This document shows positions 17,791 through 26,670 of a stretch of DNA of 64,000 nt, in pieces (within the stretch, counting starts at the first letter, position 1; every line of letters begins with the position of its first letter). The position numbers and the translations under genes are program-made. Source of the stretch: an uncultured Rikenellaceae bacterium (GTDB taxonomy: Bacteria > Bacteroidota > Bacteroidia > Bacteroidales > Rikenellaceae); NCBI GenBank assembly GCA_944325305.1, contig CALUZO010000014.1, positions 1-64,000 on the forward strand, read 5' to 3'. Under the pieces are notes generated by a model that did no database searches, had not been told where the DNA came from, and saw only the letters and a program-made list of their open reading frames with translations.

Positions 17791-18207
17791 ATGAAAAAAC
17801 TTTTTCTTCTTTCCGCATTAATCACATCTTGCCTTATGTTAAATTCATGCTGCGGCGATAACCGCAAAGCATCTTCCGCAGATACGGAAGGAGCAGCACA
17901 AACCAAATCGTGCATCAAGATCATCACTGCCCAGAAATTCATCAAACCCGAAAAAGTCGGCGAATTCATCGAATTCACCAAAGACGCTATTGCAAAATCA
18001 CGGGCAGAAGAGGGTTGCATCAGCTACACCTTGTACCAGGACCCCTCGGATTCCACCAAATTCATCTTCTTCGAACAATGGAAAGACCAGGCGGCCATAG
18101 ACCATCACTTCTCGACCGAACACTTCAAACTGTCGGGATCGAGAGCTGCGGAGTTCGAAGCCGCTCCCACCATCTTGACCATATACGACGCCTGCAAAGC
18201 CGAGTAG
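17791..18207 (+). CDS. Lipoprotein with antibiotic-biosynthesis-monooxygenase (ABM) fold
   Basis: A 138-residue protein. A lipoprotein signal peptide (CLMLNSCCGD, Cys about 20) is followed by an ABM domain (about 43-135). This dimeric ferredoxin-like fold has the usual landmarks: ITAQKFIKPEKVGEF, EGCISYTLYQDP, FFEQWKDQAAIDHHFSTEHF. ABM proteins include small quinol monooxygenases such as YgiN and heme-degrading enzymes. The substrate here is unknown, and export as a lipoprotein is unusual for quinol monooxygenases but common for Bacteroidetes members. Single gene with its own promoter box and a downstream hairpin. Confidence 0.82.
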   Translation: MKKLFLLSALITSCLMLNSCCGDNRKASSADTEGAAQTKSCIKIITAQKFIKPEKVGEFIEFTKDAIAKSRAEEGCISYTLYQDPSDSTKFIFFEQWKDQAAIDHHFSTEHFKLSGSRAAEFEAAPTILTIYDACKAE

Positions 18208-18235
18208 TCCGATAGATACATCGCCACATAGTACC

Positions 18236-18266
18236 ATATATCCCCGCTATCGGAGCGGGGATATAT
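18236..18266. terminator. Hairpin between convergent genes
   Basis: Arms ATATATCCCCGCT and AGCGGGGATATAT with a short loop, followed on the plus strand by ATATTTTAT. It ends the ABM lipoprotein transcript and may also serve the convergent gene on the minus strand. Confidence 0.65.
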
Positions 18267-18337
18267 ATTTTATCAGAAAAAGTTCCGGCCCTGGATTTCA
18301 TCTCACACATGCGATTTGCATCCGTCACACTCCCCTG

Positions 18338-19390
18338 TCATCTGATCCGTTTATAATAACCGAGCCGCCTGCGTGCCTTGAACCGTCTGAACAGGTCCAC
18401 CTTTTTCTTCCTCAGTCGGCCCTGCCAGTTCGCACAGAAATCATCGACCGCCGCAAGCACCCTCTCCGATGACTTGCCGTCACGCTGTGGATGCATCGAA
18501 TCCATCTTCGCACGGATACGGCTCATCAAATCGGCCGGACGCTCAAGAGCCGTTTCCAACGAACTTTCCAGCATGGCCGGATCGTCTATGTCTATTAGGT
18601 AATCGCCAGGCATGGTATTCCGGAATGTCACCACAGGCTTGTCGAGATAGAGGAACTCAAAAATTATAGACGAGCTGTCGCACAACATGACATCGGACTT
18701 CTCGAGAATCGGCACGTTGTCGTCGCCCTCGTAAAAAGCAACATTCGGCAACTCCGTGGACAAGGCTTTATAACGCTCTACAGTTGCGGGATCCATTTTG
18801 GGGTGAAACGTGATGATCCACTCCCAATCGCGCTCGCGGGCCAGACGCGAAATCTCGTCATAAAGATACGGCGTCGAGGTTATCCAAGTAGTAAAAGTCG
18901 AAGAATAGAGAATCACAGGACGCACGTTGCATGGCTGCGGGATATTTCCACTGGAATCGAAAAAAGCATCAAGCTTTGGCCATCCCGTCTGCACCACCCT
19001 GAAATTGCCGTATTCTTCAGCCAAGGGAGTGAGTCTTTCGAGGGTACGGCAATCGTTTGCGCAATACAGATCGAACCATCCGCGGATCGTGAGCGCGCTC
19101 GGGAAACGCCCCGGACGCTTGTCGATATCGAACCCGTGAAAAACCTCGACTTTAATTCCCGGGAAGAAGTGATACATATGATCGCCTGCCGTGAAGACAG
19201 CATCGGGCCGATATTCCATAACATCTTCCACCGTTTTCAGATGACGTTCGTCTGCATCGAGATAACGTTCGAGTCCCGGCTCATCGAAGAACCATGCCGT
19301 CTCGCCGCCCCTCGCGCGAATAGCATTCTGCAACGGGCGCATTATCGGAAACCCGTAAGTCAGTGAAACAAGGAACAGATATTTTTTCAT
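18338..19390 (-). CDS. CDP-glycerol glycerophosphotransferase-like protein
   Basis: A 350-residue protein resembling the TagB/TagF CDP-glycerol:poly(glycerophosphate) glycerophosphotransferase family, with a GT-B-like fold. Visible landmarks are VEVFHGFDIDKRPGRF (the H-G motif), ILYSSTFTTW, IITFHPKMDP and SDVMLCDSSSIIFEFLYLDKPVVTF, which is the nucleotide-binding C-terminal signature. In Gram-negatives such proteins are thought to add polyol phosphates to surface glycans; the true substrate is unknown. No polysaccharide cluster surrounds it. A minus-strand -7 box (TAACTTTG) is at 19412-19419. Confidence 0.75.
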   Translation of the reverse strand: MKKYLFLVSLTYGFPIMRPLQNAIRARGGETAWFFDEPGLERYLDADERHLKTVEDVMEYRPDAVFTAGDHMYHFFPGIKVEVFHGFDIDKRPGRFPSALTIRGWFDLYCANDCRTLERLTPLAEEYGNFRVVQTGWPKLDAFFDSSGNIPQPCNVRPVILYSSTFTTWITSTPYLYDEISRLARERDWEWIITFHPKMDPATVERYKALSTELPNVAFYEGDDNVPILEKSDVMLCDSSSIIFEFLYLDKPVVTFRNTMPGDYLIDIDDPAMLESSLETALERPADLMSRIRAKMDSMHPQRDGKSSERVLAAVDDFCANWQGRLRKKKVDLFRRFKARRRLGYYKRIR

Positions 19391-19411
19391 TATCGCGCAT
19401 TCTTACGGTAA

Positions 19412-19419
19412 CAAAGTTA
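19412..19419 (-). promoter_or_regulatory. -7 box for the CDP-glycerol transferase-like gene
   Basis: Minus-strand TAACTTTG, 22 bases upstream of the ATG at 19390. Confidence 0.55.
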
Positions 19420-19455
19420 TTATTTTCCGGCATATTTTATGCACTCATCGTTCAC

Positions 19456-19818
19456 ATGACGACAATAAAGACAAAAAGGGTTTACGATCCGCTTCTTCCG
19501 CAAGACGGACTACTCGTACTGGTCGACCGGCTGTGGCCTCGCGGCATCAGCAGAGAGAGAATGCACGGTGCAGTATGGGCCAAAGACGTTGCACCATCGA
19601 ACCGACTGCGTGGGTGGTTCCACCAAGACATGGCCGGACGCTGGAACGAGTTCAGTAAAAAATATGAAAAAGAATTGGAAACCAACAATGCAGTTCCCGG
19701 ACTCCTAAAGGAGATTGGGAAATACGATACCGCAACATTGCTGTTTGCCGAACGAGACACGGTCCACACCCACACAAAGATATTGAAAGCATTTCTCGAA
19801 AAACAGTTGCATGATTGA
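19456..19818 (+). CDS. DUF488 (YeaO-like) protein
   Basis: A 120-residue cytosolic protein of the DUF488 family: TIKTKRVYDPLLPQDG, then LVDRLWPRGISRE, DVAPSNRLRGWFHQD and LLFAERDTVHTHTKIL. The conserved Arg, Trp and His residues suggest an active or ligand site, but no biochemical role is established. I use the ATG at 19456; an upstream in-frame ATG (19363) would add a hydrophobic stretch absent from the family. It is transcribed divergently from the CDP-glycerol transferase-like gene. Confidence 0.85.
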   Translation: MTTIKTKRVYDPLLPQDGLLVLVDRLWPRGISRERMHGAVWAKDVAPSNRLRGWFHQDMAGRWNEFSKKYEKELETNNAVPGLLKEIGKYDTATLLFAERDTVHTHTKILKAFLEKQLHD

Positions 19819-20265
19819 ATCCGACGTGTGTATCATCACATGACACGTCCGTCAAAAAGCACGAAATTACATCCTCACGCGAGTATTAAAAGTTTCAAAA
19901 ACCGAAAGAACCGTCTGTCTCCGGCACTATTCGAATTAACACTATACCGGCTGAATACAAATCAGTGCCAGAGCAAAATATTCACGCCACGAAACGCGAC
20001 TTACTGATGGGAACAAAGTGCATACACTCATTGCCCGACACCGGAAAACAAACAATATCCGGAAACAACCAAATCGGCATGCAACACGACAAAACCGAAA
20101 AGTTCCGCATCCGATAACGCATTCGGGAAACCATTCCACACTTTACAATACCGGCTGCAATTAAAAATCCATCTTTTCAGTTAACGACTACAACACCCAA
20201 TACATGACATCATATCTGAAAAAGCGCTGCAAATTCCATGAAAATTTTCGGCATATATTATGAAA
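19819..20265. other. Gap upstream of carB
   Basis: About 450 bases without a supported gene. A Cys/Phe-rich minus-strand open frame (19942-20139) is present but has no start signal or family resemblance. The carB promoters follow at 20272 and 20342. Confidence 0.5.
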
Positions 20266-20271
20266 ATGGCG

Positions 20272-20279
20272 TATATTTG
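20272..20279 (+). promoter_or_regulatory. -7 box, upstream carB promoter
   Basis: TATATTTG, 115 bases before the carB ATG. A perfect small hairpin (TGTCGAA/TTCGACA, 20308-20324) lies in the predicted leader. Confidence 0.55.
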
Positions 20280-20341
20280 CACGAATATAAGAATCGCCCA
20301 TGGCAATGTCGAACAATTCGACAGTTCCGTTCGGCCTGCAT

Positions 20342-20349
20342 TATATTTG
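20342..20349 (+). promoter_or_regulatory. -7 box, proximal carB promoter
   Basis: A second TATATTTG, 45 bases before the carB ATG, so the gene may have tandem promoters. Confidence 0.45.
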
Positions 20350-20394
20350 ACGCATATTTCACTACCCTCCAACTTTAACAAATACACGAAACAA

Positions 20395-23300
20395 ATGTCA
20401 GCAGACAAACGTATCAAGAAAGCGATCGTGCTCGGTTCGGGCGCGCTCAAGATCGGCCAAGCGGGCGAATTCGACTACTCGGGCTCGCAGGCCCTCAAGG
20501 CCCTCAAGGAAGAAGGCATCTCGACCGTGCTCATCAATCCTAACATCGCAACAATACAGACTTCGGATGGCATAGCCGACAAGGTTTATTTCCTCCCCCT
20601 CACGCCATATTTCGTAGAGGAGATCATCAAGAAGGAGAAACCGGACGGCATCCTGCTGGCATTCGGGGGACAGACAGCCCTCAACTGCGGCACCGAAATG
20701 TACCTAAACGGTACTCTCGAGAAATATGGAGTGGAGGTTCTCGGCACATCGGTAGAGGCTATAATGGCCACCGAAGACCGCGACCTTTTTGTGAAGAAAC
20801 TCAACGAAATAGGTGCCAAGATTCCGGTAAGCCAGGCAGTGGAATCCATGGATGACGCAATCGCGGCCGCTAATAAAATAGGCTTCCCCGTGATGGTCCG
20901 TTCGGCATATGCCCTCGGAGGACTCGGCAGCGGCATCAGCACGAACCTCGAAGAATTCAAGACTCTTTGTGAAAGCGCATTCGCCTACTCGAAACAGATA
21001 CTCGTGGAAGAGTCGCTAAAGGGATGGAAAGAGATCGAATTCGAAGTAATCCGCGACAAAAACGACCATTGTTTCACGGTCGTTCCGATGGAAAATGTCG
21101 ATCCGCTCGGCATACACACCGGCGAAAGCATCGTCGTAGCGCCAATCTGCACACTCAGCCGCGAACAGATAGGACTGCTCGAAGATATTGCATGCAAGGT
21201 TGTTCGCCATATAGGCATCGTCGGGGAGTGCAACATACAGTACGCTTTCAACGCAGAGACCAACGACTATCGCATCATAGAGATCAACGCCCGTCTCAGC
21301 CGCTCGTCGGCACTGGCATCCAAAGCCAGCGGCTATCCTCTGGCATTCGTTGCGGCCAAACTCGCACTCGGCTACTCTCTCGACCAGATCGGCGAAATGG
21401 GAACTCCGAACTCGGCATACGTTGCACCTTCGGTCGATTATATGATAGTCAAGATACCGCGTTGGGACCTTACAAAGTTTGCAGGGGTATCGCGTCTCAT
21501 CGGTTCGAGTATGAAATCGGTTGGCGAAATCATGTCGATCGGCAAATCGTTCGAAGAGATAATCCAGAAAGGACTTCGCATGATAGGTCAGGGGATGCAC
21601 GGTTTCGTCGGCAACGACGACCTCGAATTCGCAGACATAGACAAGGAACTCTCTCACCCCACCGACCTGCGCATATTCGCCATAGCCAAAGCCTTCGAGA
21701 AAGGATATTCCATAGAAAAAATATACGAACTCACCAAGATAGACGCATGGTTCCTGGGCAAACTCAAGAACATATACGACTACTCTCTGGTGCTGAGCAA
21801 ATATGACACTATCGAAGATGTGCCGGCAGAAGTACTCAGAGAGGCCAAGAGACTCGGTTTCTCAGACTTCCAGATCGCTCGTTTCGTGGAACGTCCGGAA
21901 GGCAACCTGGAAAAGGAATCGCTTCGGGTCCGCTCGCTCCGCAAGAAATTAGGCATTCTTCCTTCGGTCAAACGCATCAATACCATAGCCTCGGAAGACC
22001 CCGAACTCACCAATTACCTCTACATGACATACGACGGCTCGGAACACGACGTACCGTATCATAAAAACGAAAAATCGGTGGTGGTGTTGGGATCAGGAGC
22101 TTACCGCATCGGCAGCTCGGGAGAATTCGACTGGTGCTCGGTCAACGCAATACAGACCGCACGCAAGTTGGGCTACAAGTCGATAATGATAAACTACAAC
22201 CCCGAGACCGTATCGACCGACTACGACATGTGCGACAGGCTCTATTTCGACGAGCTTTCGTTCGAACGCGTACTCGACGTACTCGACCTCGAACAACCCA
22301 AAGGGGTTATAGTATCGACAGGCGGGCAGATATCCAACAACCTCGCGATGCGTCTCTATCGCCAGAGCGTACCTATCCTCGGAACCTCGCCGGTTTCGAT
22401 AGACCGCGCCGAAAACCGTCATAAATTCTCGAGCATGCTCGACCAGCTCGGTATCGACCAGCCGGCATGGAAAGAACTTTCGAGCATGGAAGATATCCAC
22501 AGTTTCGTAGCCAAGGTAGGCTTCCCGGTACTCGTACGTCCCTCTTACGTGCTTTCGGGAGCAGCCATGAACGTATGCTACAACGAACATGATCTCGACA
22601 ACTTCCTCCGTCTCGCCGCCAAGGTATCGAAAGAGTTCCCGGTAGTTGTTTCTCAGTTCCTCCAGAACGCCAAAGAGATAGAATTCGACGCAGTGGCCCA
22701 GAACGGCGAAATCATAGAGTATGCGATCTCGGAACATATCGAATTCGCCGGAGTGCATTCGGGCGATGCAACGCTTGTATTCCCGGCGCAAAAAATATAC
22801 AACGCAACAGCGCGCGCCATCAAGCGCATAAGTCGTAAAATCGCCAAGGAACTGAACATCTGCGGACCATTCAATATCCAGTATCTCGCCAAGAATAACG
22901 AAGTGAAGGTTATAGAATGCAACCTCAGAGCCAGCCGCAGTTTCCCGTTCGTTTCGAAAGTACTGAAACGCAACTTCATCGAAACCGCAACGAAGATTAT
23001 GCTCGACGCCCCATTCACGAAACCCGACAATTCCGCTTACGACATCGACTGGATCGGAGTAAAGGCATCGCAATTCTCCTTTGCCCGTCTGCATAATGCA
23101 GACCCCGTACTGAGCGTGGACATGTCCTCGACCGGCGAAGTGGGCTGCTTAGGCGACAACTTTGACGAGGCCCTTCTTTCAGCAATGATCTCTGTCGGAT
23201 ACAATATCCCGAAAAAGACTGTGATGGTATCATCTGGCGACAGCAAATCGAAGGTAGATCTGCTCGAAGGCTGTCAAATGCTCCAGGAACACGGTTTCGA

Positions 23301-23622
23301 GATATACGCTACCGCAGGAACCCGCAAGTTCCTAAAGGAGCACGGAGTCGAAGCAAAAGTAGTGGGCTGGCCAGACGAAGAGGAAAAAGACCGCAACATC
23401 ATGGACATGATCTCCAACCACGAATTCGACCTGATCGTCAATATCCCGAAAAATCTCACACATCGCGAACTTACAAACGGATACAAGATCCGCCGGGCTG
23501 CCGTAGACCATAACATACCATTGATAACCAATGCACGTCTTGCCGGCGCCTTTATAGAAGCGTTCTGTTCGATGAAAGAACAAGACATACAAATCAAAAG
23601 CTGGCAGGAATACTCCTTATAA
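20395..23622 (+). CDS. carB: Carbamoyl-phosphate synthase large subunit
   Basis: Makes carbamoyl phosphate from ammonia, bicarbonate and two ATP for pyrimidine and arginine synthesis. The 1075-residue protein shows the duplicated architecture: carboxyphosphate half (about 1-400, VLGSGALKIGQAGEFDYSG), oligomerisation domain (400-550), carbamoyl-phosphate half (550-935, VVLGSGAYRIGSSGEFDW) and C-terminal allosteric MGS-like domain (935-1075). I chose the ATG at 20395 (MSADKRIKKAIVLG) rather than the in-frame ATG at 20260, which overlaps the promoter. The glutaminase subunit CarA is not in the window. Confidence 0.97.
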   Translation: MSADKRIKKAIVLGSGALKIGQAGEFDYSGSQALKALKEEGISTVLINPNIATIQTSDGIADKVYFLPLTPYFVEEIIKKEKPDGILLAFGGQTALNCGTEMYLNGTLEKYGVEVLGTSVEAIMATEDRDLFVKKLNEIGAKIPVSQAVESMDDAIAAANKIGFPVMVRSAYALGGLGSGISTNLEEFKTLCESAFAYSKQILVEESLKGWKEIEFEVIRDKNDHCFTVVPMENVDPLGIHTGESIVVAPICTLSREQIGLLEDIACKVVRHIGIVGECNIQYAFNAETNDYRIIEINARLSRSSALASKASGYPLAFVAAKLALGYSLDQIGEMGTPNSAYVAPSVDYMIVKIPRWDLTKFAGVSRLIGSSMKSVGEIMSIGKSFEEIIQKGLRMIGQGMHGFVGNDDLEFADIDKELSHPTDLRIFAIAKAFEKGYSIEKIYELTKIDAWFLGKLKNIYDYSLVLSKYDTIEDVPAEVLREAKRLGFSDFQIARFVERPEGNLEKESLRVRSLRKKLGILPSVKRINTIASEDPELTNYLYMTYDGSEHDVPYHKNEKSVVVLGSGAYRIGSSGEFDWCSVNAIQTARKLGYKSIMINYNPETVSTDYDMCDRLYFDELSFERVLDVLDLEQPKGVIVSTGGQISNNLAMRLYRQSVPILGTSPVSIDRAENRHKFSSMLDQLGIDQPAWKELSSMEDIHSFVAKVGFPVLVRPSYVLSGAAMNVCYNEHDLDNFLRLAAKVSKEFPVVVSQFLQNAKEIEFDAVAQNGEIIEYAISEHIEFAGVHSGDATLVFPAQKIYNATARAIKRISRKIAKELNICGPFNIQYLAKNNEVKVIECNLRASRSFPFVSKVLKRNFIETATKIMLDAPFTKPDNSAYDIDWIGVKASQFSFARLHNADPVLSVDMSSTGEVGCLGDNFDEALLSAMISVGYNIPKKTVMVSSGDSKSKVDLLEGCQMLQEHGFEIYATAGTRKFLKEHGVEAKVVGWPDEEEKDRNIMDMISNHEFDLIVNIPKNLTHRELTNGYKIRRAAVDHNIPLITNARLAGAFIEAFCSMKEQDIQIKSWQEYSL

Positions 23623-23646
23623 AAGAACGGACAGCGTCCTACGCAT

Positions 23647-23694
23647 AAAGATATCGGGTCGTGCATGGAAAATACTGCACGACCCGATATCTTT
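23647..23694 (+). terminator. Long hairpin after carB
   Basis: A perfect 19-base stem (23647-23665 with 23676-23694) begins 25 bases past the carB stop. The stem ends in CTTT but no longer T run follows. Confidence 0.7.
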
Positions 23695-23728
23695 ACAGCT
23701 CCTAAAAAGCGCTTGGCAATACCAACAA

Positions 23729-23775
23729 ATGTTGCGGCTGAAATTGCAGATAATCTGCAATTTCAGCCGCAACAT
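23729..23775. repeat. Perfect 22-base inverted repeat
   Basis: Arms 23729-23750 and 23754-23775 are perfect reverse complements with a three-base spacer (TAA). There is no T run on either side, so it is either a second terminator behind carB or a binding site or cruciform. It lies between convergent carB and the AraC gene. Confidence 0.75.
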
Positions 23776-24016
23776 TCATCTCCTCCATGCAGACATCACA
23801 AAAATACCGACAGTACCAGCCAATCACAACAGGCGGCCACTATTGCATCATGAGAACTATGCCGGCAAAGACGCGGCCACAACCGGCATCCACCGACCGC
23901 ACCGGAAAGCACAAAACCCATCAGACATGCTTCCGCCCGATTGCATTTGGGCTACGTATACATTACCGCCCCTGCAACAGGCATAAGATCAGGTCATTCC
24001 GGATTCCCCTTACATG
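23776..24016. other. Gap between convergent carB and AraC genes
   Basis: About 240 bases beyond the inverted repeat. Short open frames here have no family resemblance and I see no RNA gene. Confidence 0.45.
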
Positions 24017-24907
24017 CTAATCAACATCCTTAACGCATGTTTGCAAGGCTCTGCAACCGGCTTTACGTCTGATCTTGCCAGGAGGCATTCCAAAATTCTT
24101 CTTGCAATAATCGTTGAATTGCGACAAGGAAGAAAAATTATGGTCCTCACATATTTCACGCAGCGTTTTGAAAGAGCAGTTTATATCGTGATAGATACTT
24201 TTAAGGCGTTTATGCTTTATCCATTGATAGGCCGACATGCCGAATACCTTGCGAAACTGTTTGTCGAAACCCGAAAGGCTGTATCCTGCCAATTGAGCAA
24301 ACTCTTTAGCAGAGTGCGCTTTGGTATAATTCTTATTAACAAAGTAAAGAAAGTTAGAGTCCTTACTCAACAGGGAATGGAAAAATGCAGCGAGTTCTTT
24401 TTTTGTGTAGTATGCTCTGAAGATGAAAAACAGCTCCTTGATCTTGATATCGAAAAAATATACACATTTCAAACCTTCGCTGACAGATTTCGCCAATGAC
24501 TTTGCGAACTCGCCAATCTTTTCATTGACCTTCAGCGTATTCAAACTATCCTCGAATTCCTTAATATCGTAATGTGTCTCTTCATACAGTTTTTCGAGCG
24601 AATAGCGGTCGCAAAGCTGGGTATTGGTACGGAGACGGAAAACAAGCAAATCGACTTTACTATCCGGTGTAATGGCAACTCTGCTGCACGGTGGCAGCAC
24701 AACCATTTCTCCGGCAGCTATTCTCCCATTCCGGACCTTCTCGAACGAGATATTGATGCCACCGTTCAATAATATCACTATTTCCGGCTCTACTACCTCG
24801 ACAACACATGGCTTCGCCGAATCAAACCTGACCGATTCAACGGCAGGGCGCTCTCCGCCATCGTAATTGAAACATGTCAGGTGTTCATTAACATATAGTA
24901 GTTCCAT
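24017..24907 (-). CDS. AraC-family transcriptional regulator
   Basis: A 296-residue protein. The C-terminal third (about 190-290) is the paired helix-turn-helix domain: HSAKEFAQLAGYSLSGFDKQFRKVFG, then the second helix-turn-helix (REICEDHNFSSLSQFNDYCKKNFGMPPGKIR). The N-terminal part (1-110) is a cupin-like effector domain, and a helical linker (115-185) may mediate dimerisation. The gene lies 42 bases downstream of the domain-swapped RibD gene on the same strand and is probably co-transcribed. Its ligand and targets are unknown. Confidence 0.85.
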   Translation of the reverse strand: MELLYVNEHLTCFNYDGGERPAVESVRFDSAKPCVVEVVEPEIVILLNGGINISFEKVRNGRIAAGEMVVLPPCSRVAITPDSKVDLLVFRLRTNTQLCDRYSLEKLYEETHYDIKEFEDSLNTLKVNEKIGEFAKSLAKSVSEGLKCVYFFDIKIKELFFIFRAYYTKKELAAFFHSLLSKDSNFLYFVNKNYTKAHSAKEFAQLAGYSLSGFDKQFRKVFGMSAYQWIKHKRLKSIYHDINCSFKTLREICEDHNFSSLSQFNDYCKKNFGMPPGKIRRKAGCRALQTCVKDVD

Positions 24908-24949
24908 AATCGAGATTATATATTGAGACTGAGAAAAACACGACTGACT

Positions 24950-26047
24950 TTATTGAATTATATGAGAATTGATTTTTGCAACTTCCGGAGCCAGACTATC
25001 CATCACATCGACCACTATCCCTGCCTCTCTCAGCAGCCGGTCGCCATGGCATTCCACGAAACACGGAGGCTCTTTAAATGCATAGACCACCCTTCTGAAA
25101 CCATATTCAATAATCATTTGCGTGCATGAACGCAGTTTGGAACTGCGCGTAGAGCATGGCTCCATCGTGGAATACATAACGGCATCGTGAAGATCCGCGC
25201 CAGCGGCCAGCGCCTTGGCTACAGCCTCTTCTTCTGCATGGTTGGCAGGCCCTGTTTCATGGGTATACCCTGTAAAAAACTGCCCGGCAGCAGTTGCCAC
25301 AACAGCTCCCACACAATACGCAGTGGCACATGGAACACATTTACGACTGGCTTCCAATGCCATCATCATATATACCATATCGTCATTCATTGCCTTGGGA
25401 ATTAAATGCATAACTGTCGTATCTCCCAGTAGTTCAACTTTATATGGCGTCATTCTATTATCTTTCACCCATGGGAAAGGTCCGGCCGAAACAAGTCTCG
25501 GAGCCTCCTCCTCGCCCACGAAAAAGGGCGCTATCGCAAGACGGAATTCATCGACAACACCTTCGGCAAGAAACATGGTCAGTATTTGGCTGCCACCTTC
25601 TACCATAAGCGAACGACAGCCCGACTCTCTTAAACGTTCACATATAAATCGTGCCGTGATTTCTTTTGATTCAATTATTTCGGCTACCCGCGCTAATGCG
25701 GGATCGACCGGTGTTGCCGAGAAAACGATCTTGCGTCCCGCACCCTCTGTAAAGAACCTGCTTTCCGGATCCAGCCTACCCGACCGGCTCACGGTTACCT
25801 TGATTATATCTCTTGCCATGCCGGCCAAGGCTCTTGCATCTCTCGCATTCTCATCTCTTATGACAAGCGAAGGATTGTCTTTACGTACCGTACCCGCACC
25901 TACGAGTATTGCATCGCATTCAGCTCTAAGTTTCTGTACTTGTTTCCAATCCTCATCGCTCGACAGTCTGAGCCTCACTGGAGACAGGTCGTCCAGATAA
26001 CCATCCAAAGAAACGGCAGCCGATAATATGACTCTTATATTATCCAT
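24950..26047 (-). CDS. RibD-type protein with reversed domain order (reductase then deaminase)
   Basis: A 365-residue protein combining the two activities of riboflavin step 2-3. The N-terminal half (1-215) is a RibD_C/DHFR-like pyrimidine reductase: ILSAAVSLDGYL, ECDAILVGAGTVRKDNPSL, SLMVEGGSQILTMFL. The C-terminal half (222-365) is a cytidine-deaminase-fold domain with zinc motif HAE (His270, Glu272) and PC...C (Cys298, Cys308). Canonical RibD has the deaminase first and a PCxHxGRTPPC motif; here the order is inverted and the GRTPP element is missing. It could be a true RibD replacement or a paralogue acting on another pyrimidine. It is followed by the AraC gene. Confidence 0.8.
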   Translation of the reverse strand: MDNIRVILSAAVSLDGYLDDLSPVRLRLSSDEDWKQVQKLRAECDAILVGAGTVRKDNPSLVIRDENARDARALAGMARDIIKVTVSRSGRLDPESRFFTEGAGRKIVFSATPVDPALARVAEIIESKEITARFICERLRESGCRSLMVEGGSQILTMFLAEGVVDEFRLAIAPFFVGEEEAPRLVSAGPFPWVKDNRMTPYKVELLGDTTVMHLIPKAMNDDMVYMMMALEASRKCVPCATAYCVGAVVATAAGQFFTGYTHETGPANHAEEEAVAKALAAGADLHDAVMYSTMEPCSTRSSKLRSCTQMIIEYGFRRVVYAFKEPPCFVECHGDRLLREAGIVVDVMDSLAPEVAKINSHIIQ

Positions 26048-26580
26048 TCATTTATAAAATAGTGGCAGAAGACAACATGGGTTACGCAAATCCGTATGCG
26101 ACAGCAGCCGCTGCCCATGTATTCATGACACGGGCTGATGGCAAACCCAGGGTCTCGGACAAAGATTTTCCGAGGCCTATGCCTTTTACAAATATAATCT
26201 ATCTGGCATAAAAGACAATAAATGCGAGAGGAAAATCCATTTTATCCAATCCAACGACAAATAGCAATAAAACAGGTATCGGAAACAGGACCGTTCTAAG
26301 CATAAAGCCAATCGAATAATCTTCAATACGTTATTGGCATGTCTCCGGCATTCGATATTATCTGCTCTGAATGATTCTTTTCTATTCAATCATGATACTT
26401 ACGGCAATAATCTGGCAATTCACGTAAAACCCCACTCCACAATCTGCGAGGCTAACCAATACGCCGAATGCACACCCCCCCATACGCGGCCGGAAAACTG
26501 TTTTTATCTGCAACATAAACAGGGCAAAATATTGAGCATGTGATTTTTTATGAACCATGAGTGTTTTTTAAATATTTTAT
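26048..26580. other. Gap upstream of the trp leader region
   Basis: About 530 A+T-rich bases between divergent genes. No open frame resembles a protein family and no tRNA is seen. It must contain the promoter of the RibD-like gene on the minus strand, but no clear -7 box stands out. Confidence 0.45.
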
Positions 26581-26581
26581 T

Positions 26582-26589
26582 TATTTTTG
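26582..26589 (+). promoter_or_regulatory. -7 box for the trp leader and trpB2
   Basis: TATTTTTG followed by CACATA. It lies 28 bases before the leader-peptide ATG and 200 bases before trpB2. A T-rich element near 26563-26569 could serve as the upstream box. Confidence 0.6.
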
Positions 26590-26616
26590 CACATATCTAA
26601 AAACAAAATCTGTCGA

Positions 26617-26670
26617 ATGAAATCTGATATGACTGTTCAGAATTGGTGGTGGCGCCTGTTGCATATGTAA
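26617..26670 (+). CDS. Trp-rich leader peptide (attenuation) upstream of trpB2
   Basis: A 17-codon frame, ATG at 26617 and TAA at 26668-26670, encodes MKSDMTVQNWWWRLLHM. Three consecutive Trp codons (26644-26652) directly precede a segment, GCCTGTTGC (26654-26662), that can pair with the 3' arm of a downstream hairpin. It starts 28 bases after a -7 box and ends 119 bases before the ATG of trpB2. Trp is the rarest residue, so a run of three in a short frame ahead of a Trp-synthesis gene strongly suggests a ribosome-stalling sensor of charged tRNA-Trp. No purine-rich ribosome binding site is obvious, as is normal for this phylum. Confidence 0.8.
   Translation: MKSDMTVQNWWWRLLHM

Noticed and set aside
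19942..20139. Cys/Phe-rich small minus-strand frame between DUF488 and carB
   Set aside because: No promoter box, no family resemblance and an unusual composition typical of random sequence.
22093..23094. Long minus-strand frame inside carB
   Set aside because: Antisense shadow of the second half of carB, with no independent start signal or recognisable domain.
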